Shown piece after piece: positions 1 to 12,102 of a stretch of 64,000 nucleotides of DNA. The stretch is from Lepidonotus clava. Taxonomy: Eukaryota > Annelida > Polychaeta > Phyllodocida > Polynoidae. How positions within the stretch are numbered: the stretch's first letter is position 1; each line of letters begins with the position of its first letter. The stretch spans positions 43,497,003 to 43,561,002 of the forward strand of contig OW387148.1 in assembly GCA_936440205.1 (NCBI GenBank), written 5' to 3'. The position numbers and the translations under genes are program-made. Under the pieces are notes generated by a model. It did no database searches, was not told where the DNA came from, and saw nothing but the letters and a program-made list of their open reading frames with translations.

Positions 1-124
1 TATGCTGCAGGGAGAAATAGCTGATGGTTCTAGTAAATTCTGTATTAATCACCCAACGAGAGCTGTATGAATACAAGTTCCGTAAAAGAAATGGAATCTG
101 GTTAGTTTTCATGAGACTTTAAAC

Positions 125-600
125 AGATGTCAGGAGTTCAGCCCTTTTTGGCATGGATATCCCCTTCGTGCCCGTGGGAGAGGGGGCAATTGTATAGCAG
201 ACAGTTCTTAGCTCTTTGTTAGTGATGCCAACACCGTGAAAGCGTCAGGTGCTTCTTGTCATGCAACGTAATGGTAGATTTAATCACAACTACTAAAAGG
301 CTTCAGTCTTCACGACAGAGATGCCTACAAATGTAGTGCTTTAATTGTAATGAGCTTTGATTCTTGTGAAATCTTTCTTAAACTAATAGAGATCTGTAAA
401 GACACCAGTTCTGAAGAACAAATGATATCCGTCTACGTTTCGTGATAAATGTGGACAAAGAGAGGTCAGGAGTGCAGTCTGTTTTGGCATGGACATCTTG
501 CAGGTGGCCAATTATGGTCAGGACGCTTCTTATTTCTTTGTTAGCAATGCCAACCGTATGGAGGTGTTTTGTATTTCTTCTCATGCCATGTTTCGGCACA
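125..600. repeat. Recurring ~140-bp motif inside the unit
   Basis: A block with the order GAGAGGTCAGGAG, TTGGCATGGA, CTTCTTA-CTCTTTGTTAG and CTTCTTGTCATGCAA-like segments occurs, diverged, at about 125-275, 455-600 and 3236-3376 of the first unit and at equivalent places in the others. It suggests that the unit grew from older shorter repeats. No function is recognised. Confidence 0.6.
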
Positions 601-2674
601 CACACAGTCAGACGTCCGAGTGGTACGGGCAGCTAGGTACGTTGCACTGAGTAATATTTAGCATTGTATTCTGGCAAATAGTATTCGTAAGTTTCAGTTT
701 ACTTCATCTGTTTGCTAATCTTTCAGGAAAATGTCATACCCTTACAATGTAGATTGTCAAACCTTTACAACAATGAAGCTCACTTGCATGTGTTGTTTGC
801 ACTATCAATCTGTTTAGAACATCCCCAGTACTACCAAGCTACTGAATACTTGTATGCCCATCAGTCCTCTCTTATTTTTAACATAGGCCCCTTTTCACCG
901 CTCTGAAAATGAAACTTGATTACTCATCCCTCACTGTATGTAAATTAGTGACGACGACAAGCTTTCAAACCATGATATAAACCGATTTTCTGGCTGCAAC
1001 TCAAGGGAGAACAGACTGCTTTTGTCTGAAGTGCTTTCAGGATAATAAAGTCCTTTCAAAGAAAGAAAACATGCAAAATCATGAGAACGAACTCTACAAT
1101 TGTCCGTGTTTCTCGGCCAGATCTCTCCCCATCTGTCATATTCTATCATTTTCACAGAACAAAGCGCAGATCTAAAGTCATCTCAATGTTTCTTTTTCAC
1201 AGGTATTATGGGCATGCATCCTACAATTCCGAAACCAAATCTTGCAAGGAGAGCAGACAGAGGCCAGCTTTGGCGGTGAGTTCTAGTGGCACCATTACTG
1301 TGGGTAAGGTTATCATGTTGTTGCTTACTGTACAGTCGTATGTAGTCGCACGTGCTTGAGTTTTGGTGTCAGTGGCGAAGAACGCTATACATTGGCCTGC
1401 TTCATAAGAAACTCTGTAGCCACGGAGATTAAAGGCGTGTTGAAGTTTGAAAAGAAGGCATTGCAAAAGGAAAACTTTACACCGAGGAAAATATGACCAG
1501 ATGAGGGTAAATGGTGCTCTGTGCATGGTTTATCATGGGATCAATAATGTAGAGCTTGTTCTAAGCTTTCAAATGATGCCAAGCATGTCCAAATCCGATG
1601 AATATCAAGGCAGTTACAGGCTGTTGAACATAACACCGTGAGGCTAGTGGAAAATGAGGAAAAGCTTACATATTATTCCTTTTATTTAATGAGATTTTGC
1701 ATAAGTTATCATCAATTATGATAATTCTAAGTAAATATTCAAAAACACAATTTCATTCATTATTTTTGAACCAGAGAATGATGCACTGAGGCCAAAGACT
1801 TGTGCATGGTGAGAATTAGATTAAGCTTTAAACCATTTCAAATATAAGATTTAAGTATCAGAACGCTTAGAGTAAAGCAATGCAATTTTAAAAAAGGAGA
1901 ATGGTCACCAGACTGCGTTAAACTAAAACAAACTTAGCAAGTCATTAGTAGGAACTTGAAACGATAACCAAAGCCTACTGATGGCTATATATAGGCAGTG
2001 TCAACGGCAGGTGAGACAACCTTAGGACCGACGTCCACACCAGGGCCTTGTCTGCCAGTGGCAGCACTGCAGAGGGAACACAGGTAGGCATAAAATCAAT
2101 AAAGGGCTAGTGTAAAGGGATCCAGCAATATATAACCTGAAAGGGGAGAGCGAGATTGTTGCGGGGTACATCGTACTCAAGGTGACTGGATTGTTTTACG
2201 TCTGACTGCATTTATCTCCTCCTACCTGCTTTAACTTCAATAAAACTGAAACCTCTGAGAAGCAAGTGTCTTGCGTTTGGATTTGAACAACCCGTGCGGA
2301 GACTCACCTTTACCCTTGGCTAGCAATAATCGAAGAGGAATCAATAGCAATGACTCACAGTACAAACTAAATAGCCTTTATTGGTTCCCCAATCGATGAC
2401 AATAATATACAACACTCTAGTTCAATGATATATCTATTTTGTGTTCACTGTGGAGGCTTGAAAACATCAGTTTCTCATAGTTTGCATTATTCAATGACAA
2501 TCTCATTAATTCCAGTTTCCATATGGCAACCAAATAGAACTAGTCAAGTCAACTTTCCATATCAAGACCTCCCTTTGACATCCCAAATATGGAAACATTC
2601 CGTCACGATGGAATGTTTTGAGTATGACAAATGAATTCTATATGAACAGTTGGTTTAAGACAAAATTATCATTA

Positions 2675-3248
2675 CATTTCATAAGTCTACTCATATCTCC
2701 TTAAATATTTAGTTTAGGATAGCAAATATAGGAACCTTGGGTTGCCCTTTCCCCCTGGCTGGTCACAAATGGTCATTGCAACCTCGTGTAACTTTCTGAG
2801 AACTCCCCATAAAGCATCGTGAAATAGACTGCCGCACTTTGGTTTCTCTGAAAAGTCCTTTTAAATAACGGTGCAATATAATATATATTCGAAAGAAAGA
2901 GACAGTACGTGTCTAGCTTTCATGAGAGCTGTGGACATAGAGAGGTCGTAGAGAGGACATAGAGAGGCCCTAAAAACATTTCATAAATCTACTCATATCT
3001 CCTTAAATATTTGGTTTAGGATAGCAAATATAGGAACCTTGGGTTGCCCTTTCCCCCCGGCTGGTCACAAATGGTCATTGCAAAATCATGTGACTTTCTG
3101 AGAATTCCCCATAAATCATCGTGAAATAGACTGCCGCACTTTGGTTTCTCTGAAAAGTCCTATTAAATAATGGCGCAATATAATATATATTCGAAAGAAA
3201 GAGACGGTAGGTGTCTAGCTTTCATGAGAGCTGTGGACATAGAGAGGT
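2675..3248. repeat. Internal ~302-bp direct duplication in the 3434-bp unit
   Basis: The sequence from 2675 repeats from 2977 with a few differences, ending near a GAGAGGTC motif. The same pair is present in the second unit (about 6109-6682); the third unit is interrupted by the gap, which begins inside its first half. The duplication therefore predates amplification of the 3434-bp unit. Confidence 0.9.
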
Positions 3249-6200
3249 CAGGAGTTCAGATCTTTTGGCATGGACATATCCTGTACGGGGGCAATTACAA
3301 GCCAGACGCTTCTTACCTCTTTGTTAGCGATGACAAAAGCATGAAAGCGTTAGCTCCTTCTTGTCATGCAATGTAAAGGAACATAGTGGCATGAAAACTT
3401 CAACGCTTTAGTTTGAAGAGCAAAAAGGGCTAGGTATGCTGCAGGGAGAAATAGCTGATGGTTCTAGTAAATTCTGTATTAATCACCCAACGAGAGCTGT
3501 ATGAATACAAGTTCCGTAAAAGAAATGGAATCTGGTTAGTTTTCATGAGACTTTAAACAGATGTCAGGAGTTCAGCCCTTTTTGGCATGGATATCCCCTT
3601 CGTGCCCGTGGGAGAGGGGGCAATTGTATAGCAGACAGTTCTTAGCTCTTTGTTAGTGATGCCAACACCGTGAAAGCGTCAGGTGCTTCTTGTCATGCAA
3701 CGTAATGGTAGATTTAATCACAACTACTAAAAGGCTTCAGTCTTCACGACAGAGATGCCTACAAATGTAGTGCTTTAATTGTAATGAGCTTTGATTCTTG
3801 TGAAATCTTTCTTAAACTAATAGAGATCTGTAAAGACACCAGTTCTGAAGAACAAATGATATCCGTCTACGTTTCGTGATAAATGTGGACAAAGAGAGGT
3901 CAGGAGTGCAGTCTGTTTTGGCATGGACATCTTGCAGGTGGCCAATTATGGTCAGGACGCTTCTTATTTCTTTGTTAGCAATGCCAACCGTATGGAGGTG
4001 TTTTGTATTTCTTCTCATGCCATGTTTCGGCACACACACAGTCAGACGTCCGAGTGGTACGGGCAGCTAGGTACGTTGCACTGAGTAATATTTAGCATTG
4101 TATTCTGGCAAATAGTATTCGTAAGTTTCAGTTTACTTCATCTGTTTGCTAATCTTTCAGGAAAATGTCATACCCTTACAATGTAGATTGTCAAACCTTT
4201 ACAACAATGAAGCTCACTTGCATGTGTTGTTTGCACTATCAATCTGTTTAGAACATCCCCAGTACTACCAAGCTACTGAATACTTGTATGCCCATCAGTC
4301 CTCTCTTATTTTTAACATAGGCCCCTTTTCACCGCTCTGAAAATGAAACTTGATTACTCATCCCTCACTGTATGTAAATTAGTGACGACGACAAGCTTTC
4401 AAACCATGATATAAACCGATTTTCTGGCTGCAACTCAAGGGAGAACAGACTGCTTTTGTCTGAAGTGCTTTCAGGATAATAAAGTCCTTTCAAAGAAAGA
4501 AAACATGCAAAATCATGAGAACGAACTCTACAATTGTCCGTGTTTCTCGGGCAGATCTCTCCCCATCTGTCATATTCTATCATTTTCACAGAACAAAGCG
4601 CAGATCTAAAGTCATCTCAATGTTTCTTTTTCACAGGTATTATGGGCATGCATCCTACAATTCCGAAACCAAATCTTGCAAGGAGAGCAGACAGAGGCCA
4701 GCTTTGGCGGTGAGTTCTAGTGGCACCATTACTGTGGGTAAGGTTATCATGTTGTTGCTTACTGTACAGTCGTATGTAGTCGCACGTGCTTGAGTTTTGG
4801 TGTCAGTGGCGAAGAACGCTATACATTGGCCTGCTTCATAAGAAACTCTGTAGCCACGGAGATTAAAGGCGTGTTGAAGTTTGAAAAGAAGGCATTGCAA
4901 AAGGAAAACTTTACACCGAGGAAAATATGACCAGATGAGGGTAAATGGTGCTCTGTGCATGGTTTATCATGGGATCAATAATGTAGAGCTTGTTCTAAGC
5001 TTTCAAATGATGCCAAGCATGTCCAAATCCGATGAATATCAAGGCAGTTACAGGCTGTTGAACATAACACCGTGAGGCTAGTGGAAAATGAGGAAAAGCT
5101 TACATATTATTCCTTTTATTTAATGAGATTTTGCATAAGTTATCATCAATTATGATAATTCTAAGTAAATATTCAAAAACACAATTTCATTCATTATTTT
5201 TGAACCAGAGAATGATGCACTGAGGCCAAAGACTTGTGCATGGTGAGAATTAGATTAAGCTTTAAACCATTTCAAATATAAGATTTAAGTATCAGAACGC
5301 TTAGAGTAAAGCAATGCAATTTTAAAAAAGGAGAATGGTCACCAGACTGCGTTAAACTAAAACAAACTTAGCAAGTCATTAGTAGGAACTTGAAACGATA
5401 ACCAAAGCCTACTGATGGCTATATATAGGCAGTGTCAACGGCAGGTGAGACAACCTTAGGACCGACGTCCACACCAGGGCCTTGTCTGCCAGTGGCAGCA
5501 CTGCAGAGGGAACACAGGTAGGCATAAAATCAATAAAGGGCTAGTGTAAAGGGATCCAGCAATATATAACCTGAAAGGGGAGAGCGAGATTGTTGCGGGG
5601 TACATCGTACTCAAGGTGACTGGATTGTTTTACGTCTGACTGCATTTATCTCCTCCTACCTGCTTTAACTTCAATAAAACTGAAACCTCTGAGAAGCAAG
5701 TGTCTTGCGTTTGGATTTGAACAACCCGTGCGGAGACTCACCTTTACCCTTGGCTAGCAATAATCGAAGAGGAATCAATAGCAATGACTCACAGTACAAA
5801 CTAAATAGCCTTTATTGGTTCCCCAATCGATGACAATAATATACAACACTCTAGTTCAATGATATATCTATTTTGTGTTCACTGTGGAGGCTTGAAAACA
5901 TCAGTTTCTCATAGTTTGCATTATTCAATGACAATCTCATTAATTCCAGTTTCCATATGGCAACCAAATAGAACTAGTCAAGTCAACTTTCCATATCAAG
6001 ACCTCCCTTTGACATCCCAAATATGGAAACATTCCGTCACGATGGAATGTTTTGAGTATGACAAATGAATTCTATATGAACAGTTGGTTTAAGACAAAAT
6101 TATCATTACATTTCATAAGTCTACTCATATCTCCTTAAATATTTAGTTTAGGATAGCAAATATAGGAACCTTGGGTTGCCCTTTCCCCCTGGCTGGTCAC

Positions 6201-9200
6201 AAATGGTCATTGCAACCTCGTGTAACTTTCTGAGAACTCCCCATAAAGCATCGTGAAATAGACTGCCGCACTTTGGTTTCTCTGAAAAGTCCTTTTAAAT
6301 AACGGTGCAATATAATATATATTCGAAAGAAAGAGACGGTACGTGTCTAGCTTTCATGAGAGCTGTGGACATAGAGAGGTCGTAGAGAGGACATAGAGAG
6401 GCCCTAAAAACATTTCATAAGTCTACTCATATCTCCTTAAATATTTAGTTTAGGATAGCAAATATAGGAACCTTGGGTTGCCCTTTCCCCCAGGCTGGTC
6501 ACAAATGGTCATTGCAAAATCGTGTGACTTTCTGAGAATTCCCCATAAATCATCGTGAAATAGACTGCCGCACTTTGGTTTCTCTGAAAAGTCCTATTAA
6601 ATAATGGCGCAATATAATATATATTCGAAAGAAAGAGACGGTACGTGTCTAGCTTTCATGAGAGCTGTGGACATAGAGAGGTCAGGAGTTCAGATCTTTT
6701 GGCATGGACATATCCTGTACGGGGGCAATTACAAGCCAGACGCTTCTTACCTCTTTGTTAGCGATGACAAAAGCATGAAAGCGTTAGCTCCTTCTTGTCA
6801 TGCAATGTAAAGGAACATAGTGGCATGAAAACTTCAACGCTTTAGTTTGAAGAGCAAAAAGGGCTAGGTATGCTGCAGGGAGAAATAGCTGATGGTTCTA
6901 GTAAATTCTGTATTAATCACCCAACGAGAGCTGTATGAATACAAGTTCCGTAAAAGAAATGGAATCTGGTTAGTTTTCATGAGACTTTAAACAGATGTCA
7001 GGAGTTCAGCCCTTTTTGGCATGGATATCCCCTTCGTGCCCGTGGGAGAGGGGGCAATTGTATAGCAGACAGTTCTTAGCTCTTTGTTAGTGATGCCAAC
7101 ACCGTGAAAGCGTCAGGTGCTTCTTGTCATGCAACGTAATGGTAGATTTAATCACAACTACTAAAAGGCTTCAGTCTTCACGACAGAGATGCCTACAAAT
7201 GTAGTGCTTTAATTGTAATGAGCTTTGATTCTTGTGAAATCTTTCTTAAACTAATAGAGATCTGTAAAGACACCAGTTCTGAAGAACAAATGATATCCGT
7301 CTACGTTTCGTGATAAATGTGGACAAAGAGAGGTCAGGAGTGCAGTCTGTTTTGGCATGGACATCTTGCAGGTGGCCAATTATGGTCAGGACGCTTCTTA
7401 TTTCTTTGTTAGCAATGCCAACCGTATGGAGGTGTTTTGTATTTCTTCTCATGCCATGTTTCGGCACACACACAGTCAGACGTCCGAGTGGTACGGGCAG
7501 CTAGGTACGTTGCACTGAGTAATATTTAGCATTGTATTCTGGCAAATAGTATTCGTAAGTTTCAGTTTACTTCATCTGTTTGCTAATCTTTCAGGAAAAT
7601 GTCATACCCTTACAATGTAGATTGTCAAACCTTTACAACAATGAAGCTCACTTGCATGTGTTGTTTGCACTATCAATCTGTTTAGAACATCCCCAGTACT
7701 ACCAAGCTACTGAATACTTGTATGCCCATCAGTCCTCTCTTATTTTTAACATAGGCCCCTTTTCACCGCTCTGAAAATGAAACTTGATTACTCATCCCTC
7801 ACTGTATGTAAATTAGTGACGACGACAAGCTTTCAAACCATGATATAAACCGATTTTCTGGCTGCAACTCAAGGGAGAACAGACTGCTTTTGTCTGAAGT
7901 GCTTTCAGGATAATAAAGTCCTTTCAAAGAAAGAAAACATGCAAAATCATGAGAACGAACTCTACAATTGTCCGTGTTTCTCGGGCAGATCTCTCCCCAT
8001 CTGTCATATTCTATCATTTTCACAGAACAAAGCGCAGATCTAAAGTCATCTCAATGTTTCTTTTTCACAGGTATTATGGGCATGCATCCTACAATTCCGA
8101 AACCAAATCTTGCAAGGAGAGCAGACAGAGGCCAGCTTTGGCGGTGAGTTCTAGTGGCACCATTACTGTGGGTAAGGTTATCATGTTGTTGCTTACTGTA
8201 CAGTCGTATGTAGTCGCACGTGCTTGAGTTTTGGTGTCAGTGGCGAAGAACGCTATACATTGGCCTGCTTCATAAGAAACTCTGTAGCCACGGAGATTAA
8301 AGGCGTGTTGAAGTTTGAAAAGAAGGCATTGCAAAAGGAAAACTTTACACCGAGGAAAATATGACCAGATGAGGGTAAATGGTGCTCTGTGCATGGTTTA
8401 TCATGGGATCAATAATGTAGAGCTTGTTCTAAGCTTTCAAATGATGCCAAGCATGTCCAAATCCGATGAATATCAAGGCAGTTACAGGCTGTTGAACATA
8501 ACACCGTGAGGCTAGTGGAAAATGAGGAAAAGCTTACATATTATTCCTTTTATTTAATGAGATTTTGCATAAGTTATCATCAATTATGATAATTCTAAGT
8601 AAATATTCAAAAACACAATTTCATTCATTATTTTTGAACCAGAGAATGATGCACTGAGGCCAACGACTTGTGCATGGTGAGAATTAGATTAAGCTTTAAA
8701 CCATTTCAAATATAAGATTTAAGTATCAGAACGCTTAGAGTAAAGCAATGCAATTTTAAAAAAGGAGAATGGTCACCAGACTGCGTTAAACTAAAACAAA
8801 CTTAGCAAGTCATTAGTAGGAACTTGAAACGATAACCAAAGCCTACTGATGGCTATATATAGGCAGTGTCAACGGCAGGTGAGACAACCTTAGGACCGAC
8901 GTCCACACCAGGGCCTTGTCTGCCAGTGGCAGCACTGCAGAGGGAACACAGGTAGGCATAAAATCAATAAAGGGCTAGTGTAAAGGGATCCAGCAATATA
9001 TAACCTGAAAGGGGAGAGCGAGATTGTTGCGGGGTACATCGTACTCAAGGTGACTGGATTGTTTTACGTCTGACTGCATTTATCTCCTCCTACCTGCTTT
9101 AACTTCAATAAAACTGAAACCTCTGAGAAGCAAGTGTCTTGCGTTTGGATTTGAACAACCCGTGCGGAGACTCACCTTTACCCTTGGCTAGCAATAATCG

Positions 9201-9625
9201 AAGAGGAATCAATAGCAATGACTCACAGTACAAACTAAATAGCCTTTATTGGTTCCCCAATCGATGACAATAATATACAACACTCTAGTTCAATGATATA
9301 TCTATTTTGTGTTCACTGTGGAGGCTTGAAAACATCAGTTTCTCATAGTTTGCATTATTCAATGACAATCTCATTAATTCCAGTTTCCATATGGCAACCA
9401 AATAGAACTAGTCAAGTCAACTTTCCATATCAAGACCTCCCTTTGACATCCCAAATATGGAAACATTCCGTCACGATGGAATGTTTTGAGTATGACAAAT
9501 GAATTCTATATGAACAGTTGGTTTAAGACAAAATTATCATTACATTTCATAAGTCTACTCATATCTCCTTAAATATTTAGTTTAGGATAGCAAATATAGG
9601 AACCTTGGGTTGCCCTTTCCCCCTG

Positions 9626-9825
9626 NNNNNNNNNNNNNNNNNNNNNNNNNNNNNNNNNNNNNNNNNNNNNNNNNNNNNNNNNNNNNNNNNNNNNNNNNNN
9701 NNNNNNNNNNNNNNNNNNNNNNNNNNNNNNNNNNNNNNNNNNNNNNNNNNNNNNNNNNNNNNNNNNNNNNNNNNNNNNNNNNNNNNNNNNNNNNNNNNNN
9801 NNNNNNNNNNNNNNNNNNNNNNNNN
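9626..9825. other. Assembly gap of 200 N
   Basis: Exactly 200 undetermined bases interrupt the third 3434-bp unit. The round length suggests a default gap, so the true number of tandem units is unknown. Open frames running through it are meaningless. Confidence 0.99.
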
Positions 9826-10220
9826 GGTTTCTTTGACCTAAAATACTCATTATGGCCATACCAAAACATTTAACGTATTCAAACTCAAAATCAGGGTTAT
9901 CTATATCTGAATGTTGAAAAATGTATGTTTTGCCAGATGCCCCAATTAAATGCTCATATCTTCAAAATGGATGAGGTGATATGTAGCTTCAACGTTCCTT
10001 CATGTTCTTCCTGTATCCCTGTCATCACCATGTGCGTTTCAGAATGTATGTCAGAGCTTTTAAGGAACCACATCAAACACACATATTCAACTTTAAGCAT
10101 ATAATAATCTTTTTTTATTTTTTCTATTTCAAAATTATCTTCAGGGGTAACCCCCCTGGTCTTTCAGATCAAGTGTTGGTGGGTGATTATATAATTATAC
10201 AAAATTTCATTAGATCTTAC
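9826..10220. other. AT-rich stretch without a recognised gene
   Basis: The sequence right of the gap does not continue the 3434-bp unit. It is AT-rich with one short open frame and nothing recognisable. It ends at the TTAC target duplication of the next element. Confidence 0.6.
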
Positions 10221-11116
10221 CGTTGGCTGAGTAATAAAAGGTCGTATCTCAAAAAAATTAATATTATTTTTATTTTTGAATGTGTTTCCCTTCCCCCTAA
10301 GGTATTTAAAAATATTAATATTTTTGGAACTTTTCAAATCTTTTGAATGTTATAAGCCAGTAAACAAAGGTCGTATCTACACATTTTTCACTTTTTGTTG
10401 AGTAATAAAAGGTCGTATCTGAAAGAAGTAATTTAGATTTTCTTAGTAAAATATAATAATTTATGCGAATTAAAAATATATCATGATTAAGTTTTCGTCA
10501 TAACTGTCATATGGAATGTATAGTTTAATATCATGGTTAAATTCATGAAATAAGTAGAAGATATGGGAATATAATGACAAAATCTTGATTACGACCTTTG
10601 TTTAATGAAGTTTGGGGCTGGATGTTAAGTAATAAAAGGTCGTATCTGGGCTGCAATTAAATCTGATAGTTAAAAGACCACATAAATGTTCACTATTCTA
10701 TAGTAATCTAATGAAATCAAGACTAGCATATTGGTGTAAGTTCAGAAATGTTATATTGTCTTATTTGTGTTAGTTAAACTGATTTAATTTATAATTATCT
10801 AACATTTGTATATCCCAGATACGACCTTTTGTTATTCACTGATTTCCAACTTTTCTCATTAAAACTGAGTAATAAAAGGTCGTATCTGGAAGAAAAGATG
10901 TACCTGCTGCCATAGCAACATCCTTATGATCTAAATATATTTATATTTGTGACTAAAGTATTTTTAAACATATTATTCTTCCTAACAATAAGATATTATG
11001 GTGACTTAGCAGATGTTTAGAACCATACAGAACTTTAAAACATGTCATATTTCTTTAATCTTCAATTCCTCAAAACAAGTTTTTGTCATATACGACCTTT
11101 TATTACTCACCCAACG
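10221..11116. mobile_element. Small DNA transposon with TTAC target duplication
   Basis: An 896-bp element is bounded by inverted repeats of about 28 bp (left reads CGTTGGCTGAGTAATAAAAG; the right end is its complement with one change near base 7). TTAC lies immediately outside both ends (10217-10220 and 11117-11120), the mark of a 4-bp target duplication. There is no credible transposase frame, so it is non-autonomous. The body carries eight copies of AGTAATAAAAGGTCGTATCT or a close variant, five on + (10229, 10359, 10400, 10628, 10867) and three on - (10588, 10817, 11089). Such repeated terminal motifs are usual transposase-binding arrays, but eight copies in 900 bp in both orientations is dense. 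Confidence 0.85.
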
Positions 11117-11459
11117 TTACAATCACATAAACACCAGATGACCTGTATCTCAGAACATCTTATCTCACATCACATAAATAAATGTCTATATTCTAGTATC
11201 ATCATGCCTTTTATACAGTGTGCACAAACTATTTATAAACATTGTAATATCTGTATTATATGGTATTGTACTTGTTAAGTTATTCCATAATAAAGTACCC
11301 GTATAAAATAGAGACTTATCATATTTCCCACCATTGAACGCTTGTTGTTGTTATGGGTATTTACTTATTAACTGGGAATTGCTATTACTTATTGTTAGAA
11401 TCGTCTTAGTTAAACTTGCTAGCCAAGTGGTAGATTGATCCGCGAGATGGGTGCTCATA
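11117..11459. other. Left flank of the giant transposon
   Basis: AT-rich sequence with no recognised gene. It ends in ATA at 11457-11459, the left copy of the target duplication of the large element. Confidence 0.6.
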
Positions 11460-11819
11460 CACGGCAAATTTTTGAACTCATACATTAGACAGGCTCGGCC
11501 GTGTCTGAATCCACTTGCTCTAAAACGTGTCAAGGAGTGTAAGTCTTACTCCACCATTATCCCTGAAAAATCAAAGTATCATTATACCACCCATAGCAGT
11601 GGGCGTGTTAGGTAATACTTTTGCGCCCACCTCAAATTTTCCCTTCCCCTTCTGGCGTGTATATAAGTGTAAGTCAGGGGGTGTTAATTATATTGTGTCA
11701 CAATAGTCCCGTCCGCTCATAGTTCTCTTCACACGCCCAACCTTCTCGGCGTCTTAACGTACCTACCCTCCATTCAGGCACCAATATAATTGCCAGCAGT
11801 GGCGTACCCAGTCCCCCCC
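11460..11819 (+). repeat. Left terminal inverted repeat of the giant transposon
   Basis: It matches the complement of 34686-35045 at about 97%. The outer terminus begins CAC. The inner boundary runs into a C-rich tract next to GTGGCGTACCCAG, which is also the terminus of a common small inverted-repeat element, so the inner limit is approximate. Confidence 0.93.
11660..11667 (+). promoter_or_regulatory. TATA box inside the left terminal repeat, pointing inward
   Basis: TATATAAG lies about 200 bp in from the terminus. Because it is inside the inverted repeat, the right end carries the same inward-pointing box on the minus strand (about 34838-34845). It could drive inward transcription from both ends; no transcript evidence is available. 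Confidence 0.5.
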
Positions 11820-12102
11820 ACTCACGATTGGATTAAGCAATTTGGCTCCACAATCTGAAAATTTCGTTTGGAATTTCTTATTAGATTACTTCTCGTGTTC
11901 TATCAAAAATGAGCCTATAAAAATCCGCCATACAAAGTTTACATGCGCGACATAACCACCGACCGTTCATTCTTATTCATTTACCTTTAAAAAGGGCAAC
12001 TTCAGGGCTACACTATTATTTATCTACACTGGCCTTCCCACATTTGTGCATATAATCTATAAACGCAGGTTGATATTGGTTTCCAAGCTCAACAAAAATA
12101 AT

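Larger units (their letters stand above)
1..9625. repeat. Tandem array of 3434-bp unit, three copies
   Basis: The window opens inside a tandem array. The same sequence starts at 1, 3435 and 6869, an exact period of 3434 bp; the third copy is cut by the N gap. I saw only a handful of single-base differences between copies, so the array is very young or homogenised. Short open frames recur identically in each copy on both strands (up to about 100 codons), but none resembles a known protein and they overlap each other, so I do not call genes. Each unit holds an internal direct repeat of about 300 bp and a recurring motif of about 140 bp, listed separately. A polyadenylation-like AATAAA follows a CT-rich stretch near 2240 in each unit. 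Confidence 0.97.

Noticed and set aside
2030-2300. LTR-like polyadenylation region in the 3434-bp unit
   Set aside because: An AATAAA near a CT-rich tract is not enough; no TG...CA ends, primer site or retroelement genes were found.
378-9502. Identical short frames recurring in the 3434-bp units
   Set aside because: They recur only because the DNA is tandemly repeated; they overlap on both strands and resemble no known protein.
9569-9873. Frames running through the N gap
   Set aside because: Made of undetermined bases.
10221-11116. Possible CRISPR-like array because of the repeated 20-bp motif
   Set aside because: The motif is irregularly spaced, in both orientations, and bounded by transposon ends with a target duplication; the setting is animal DNA.
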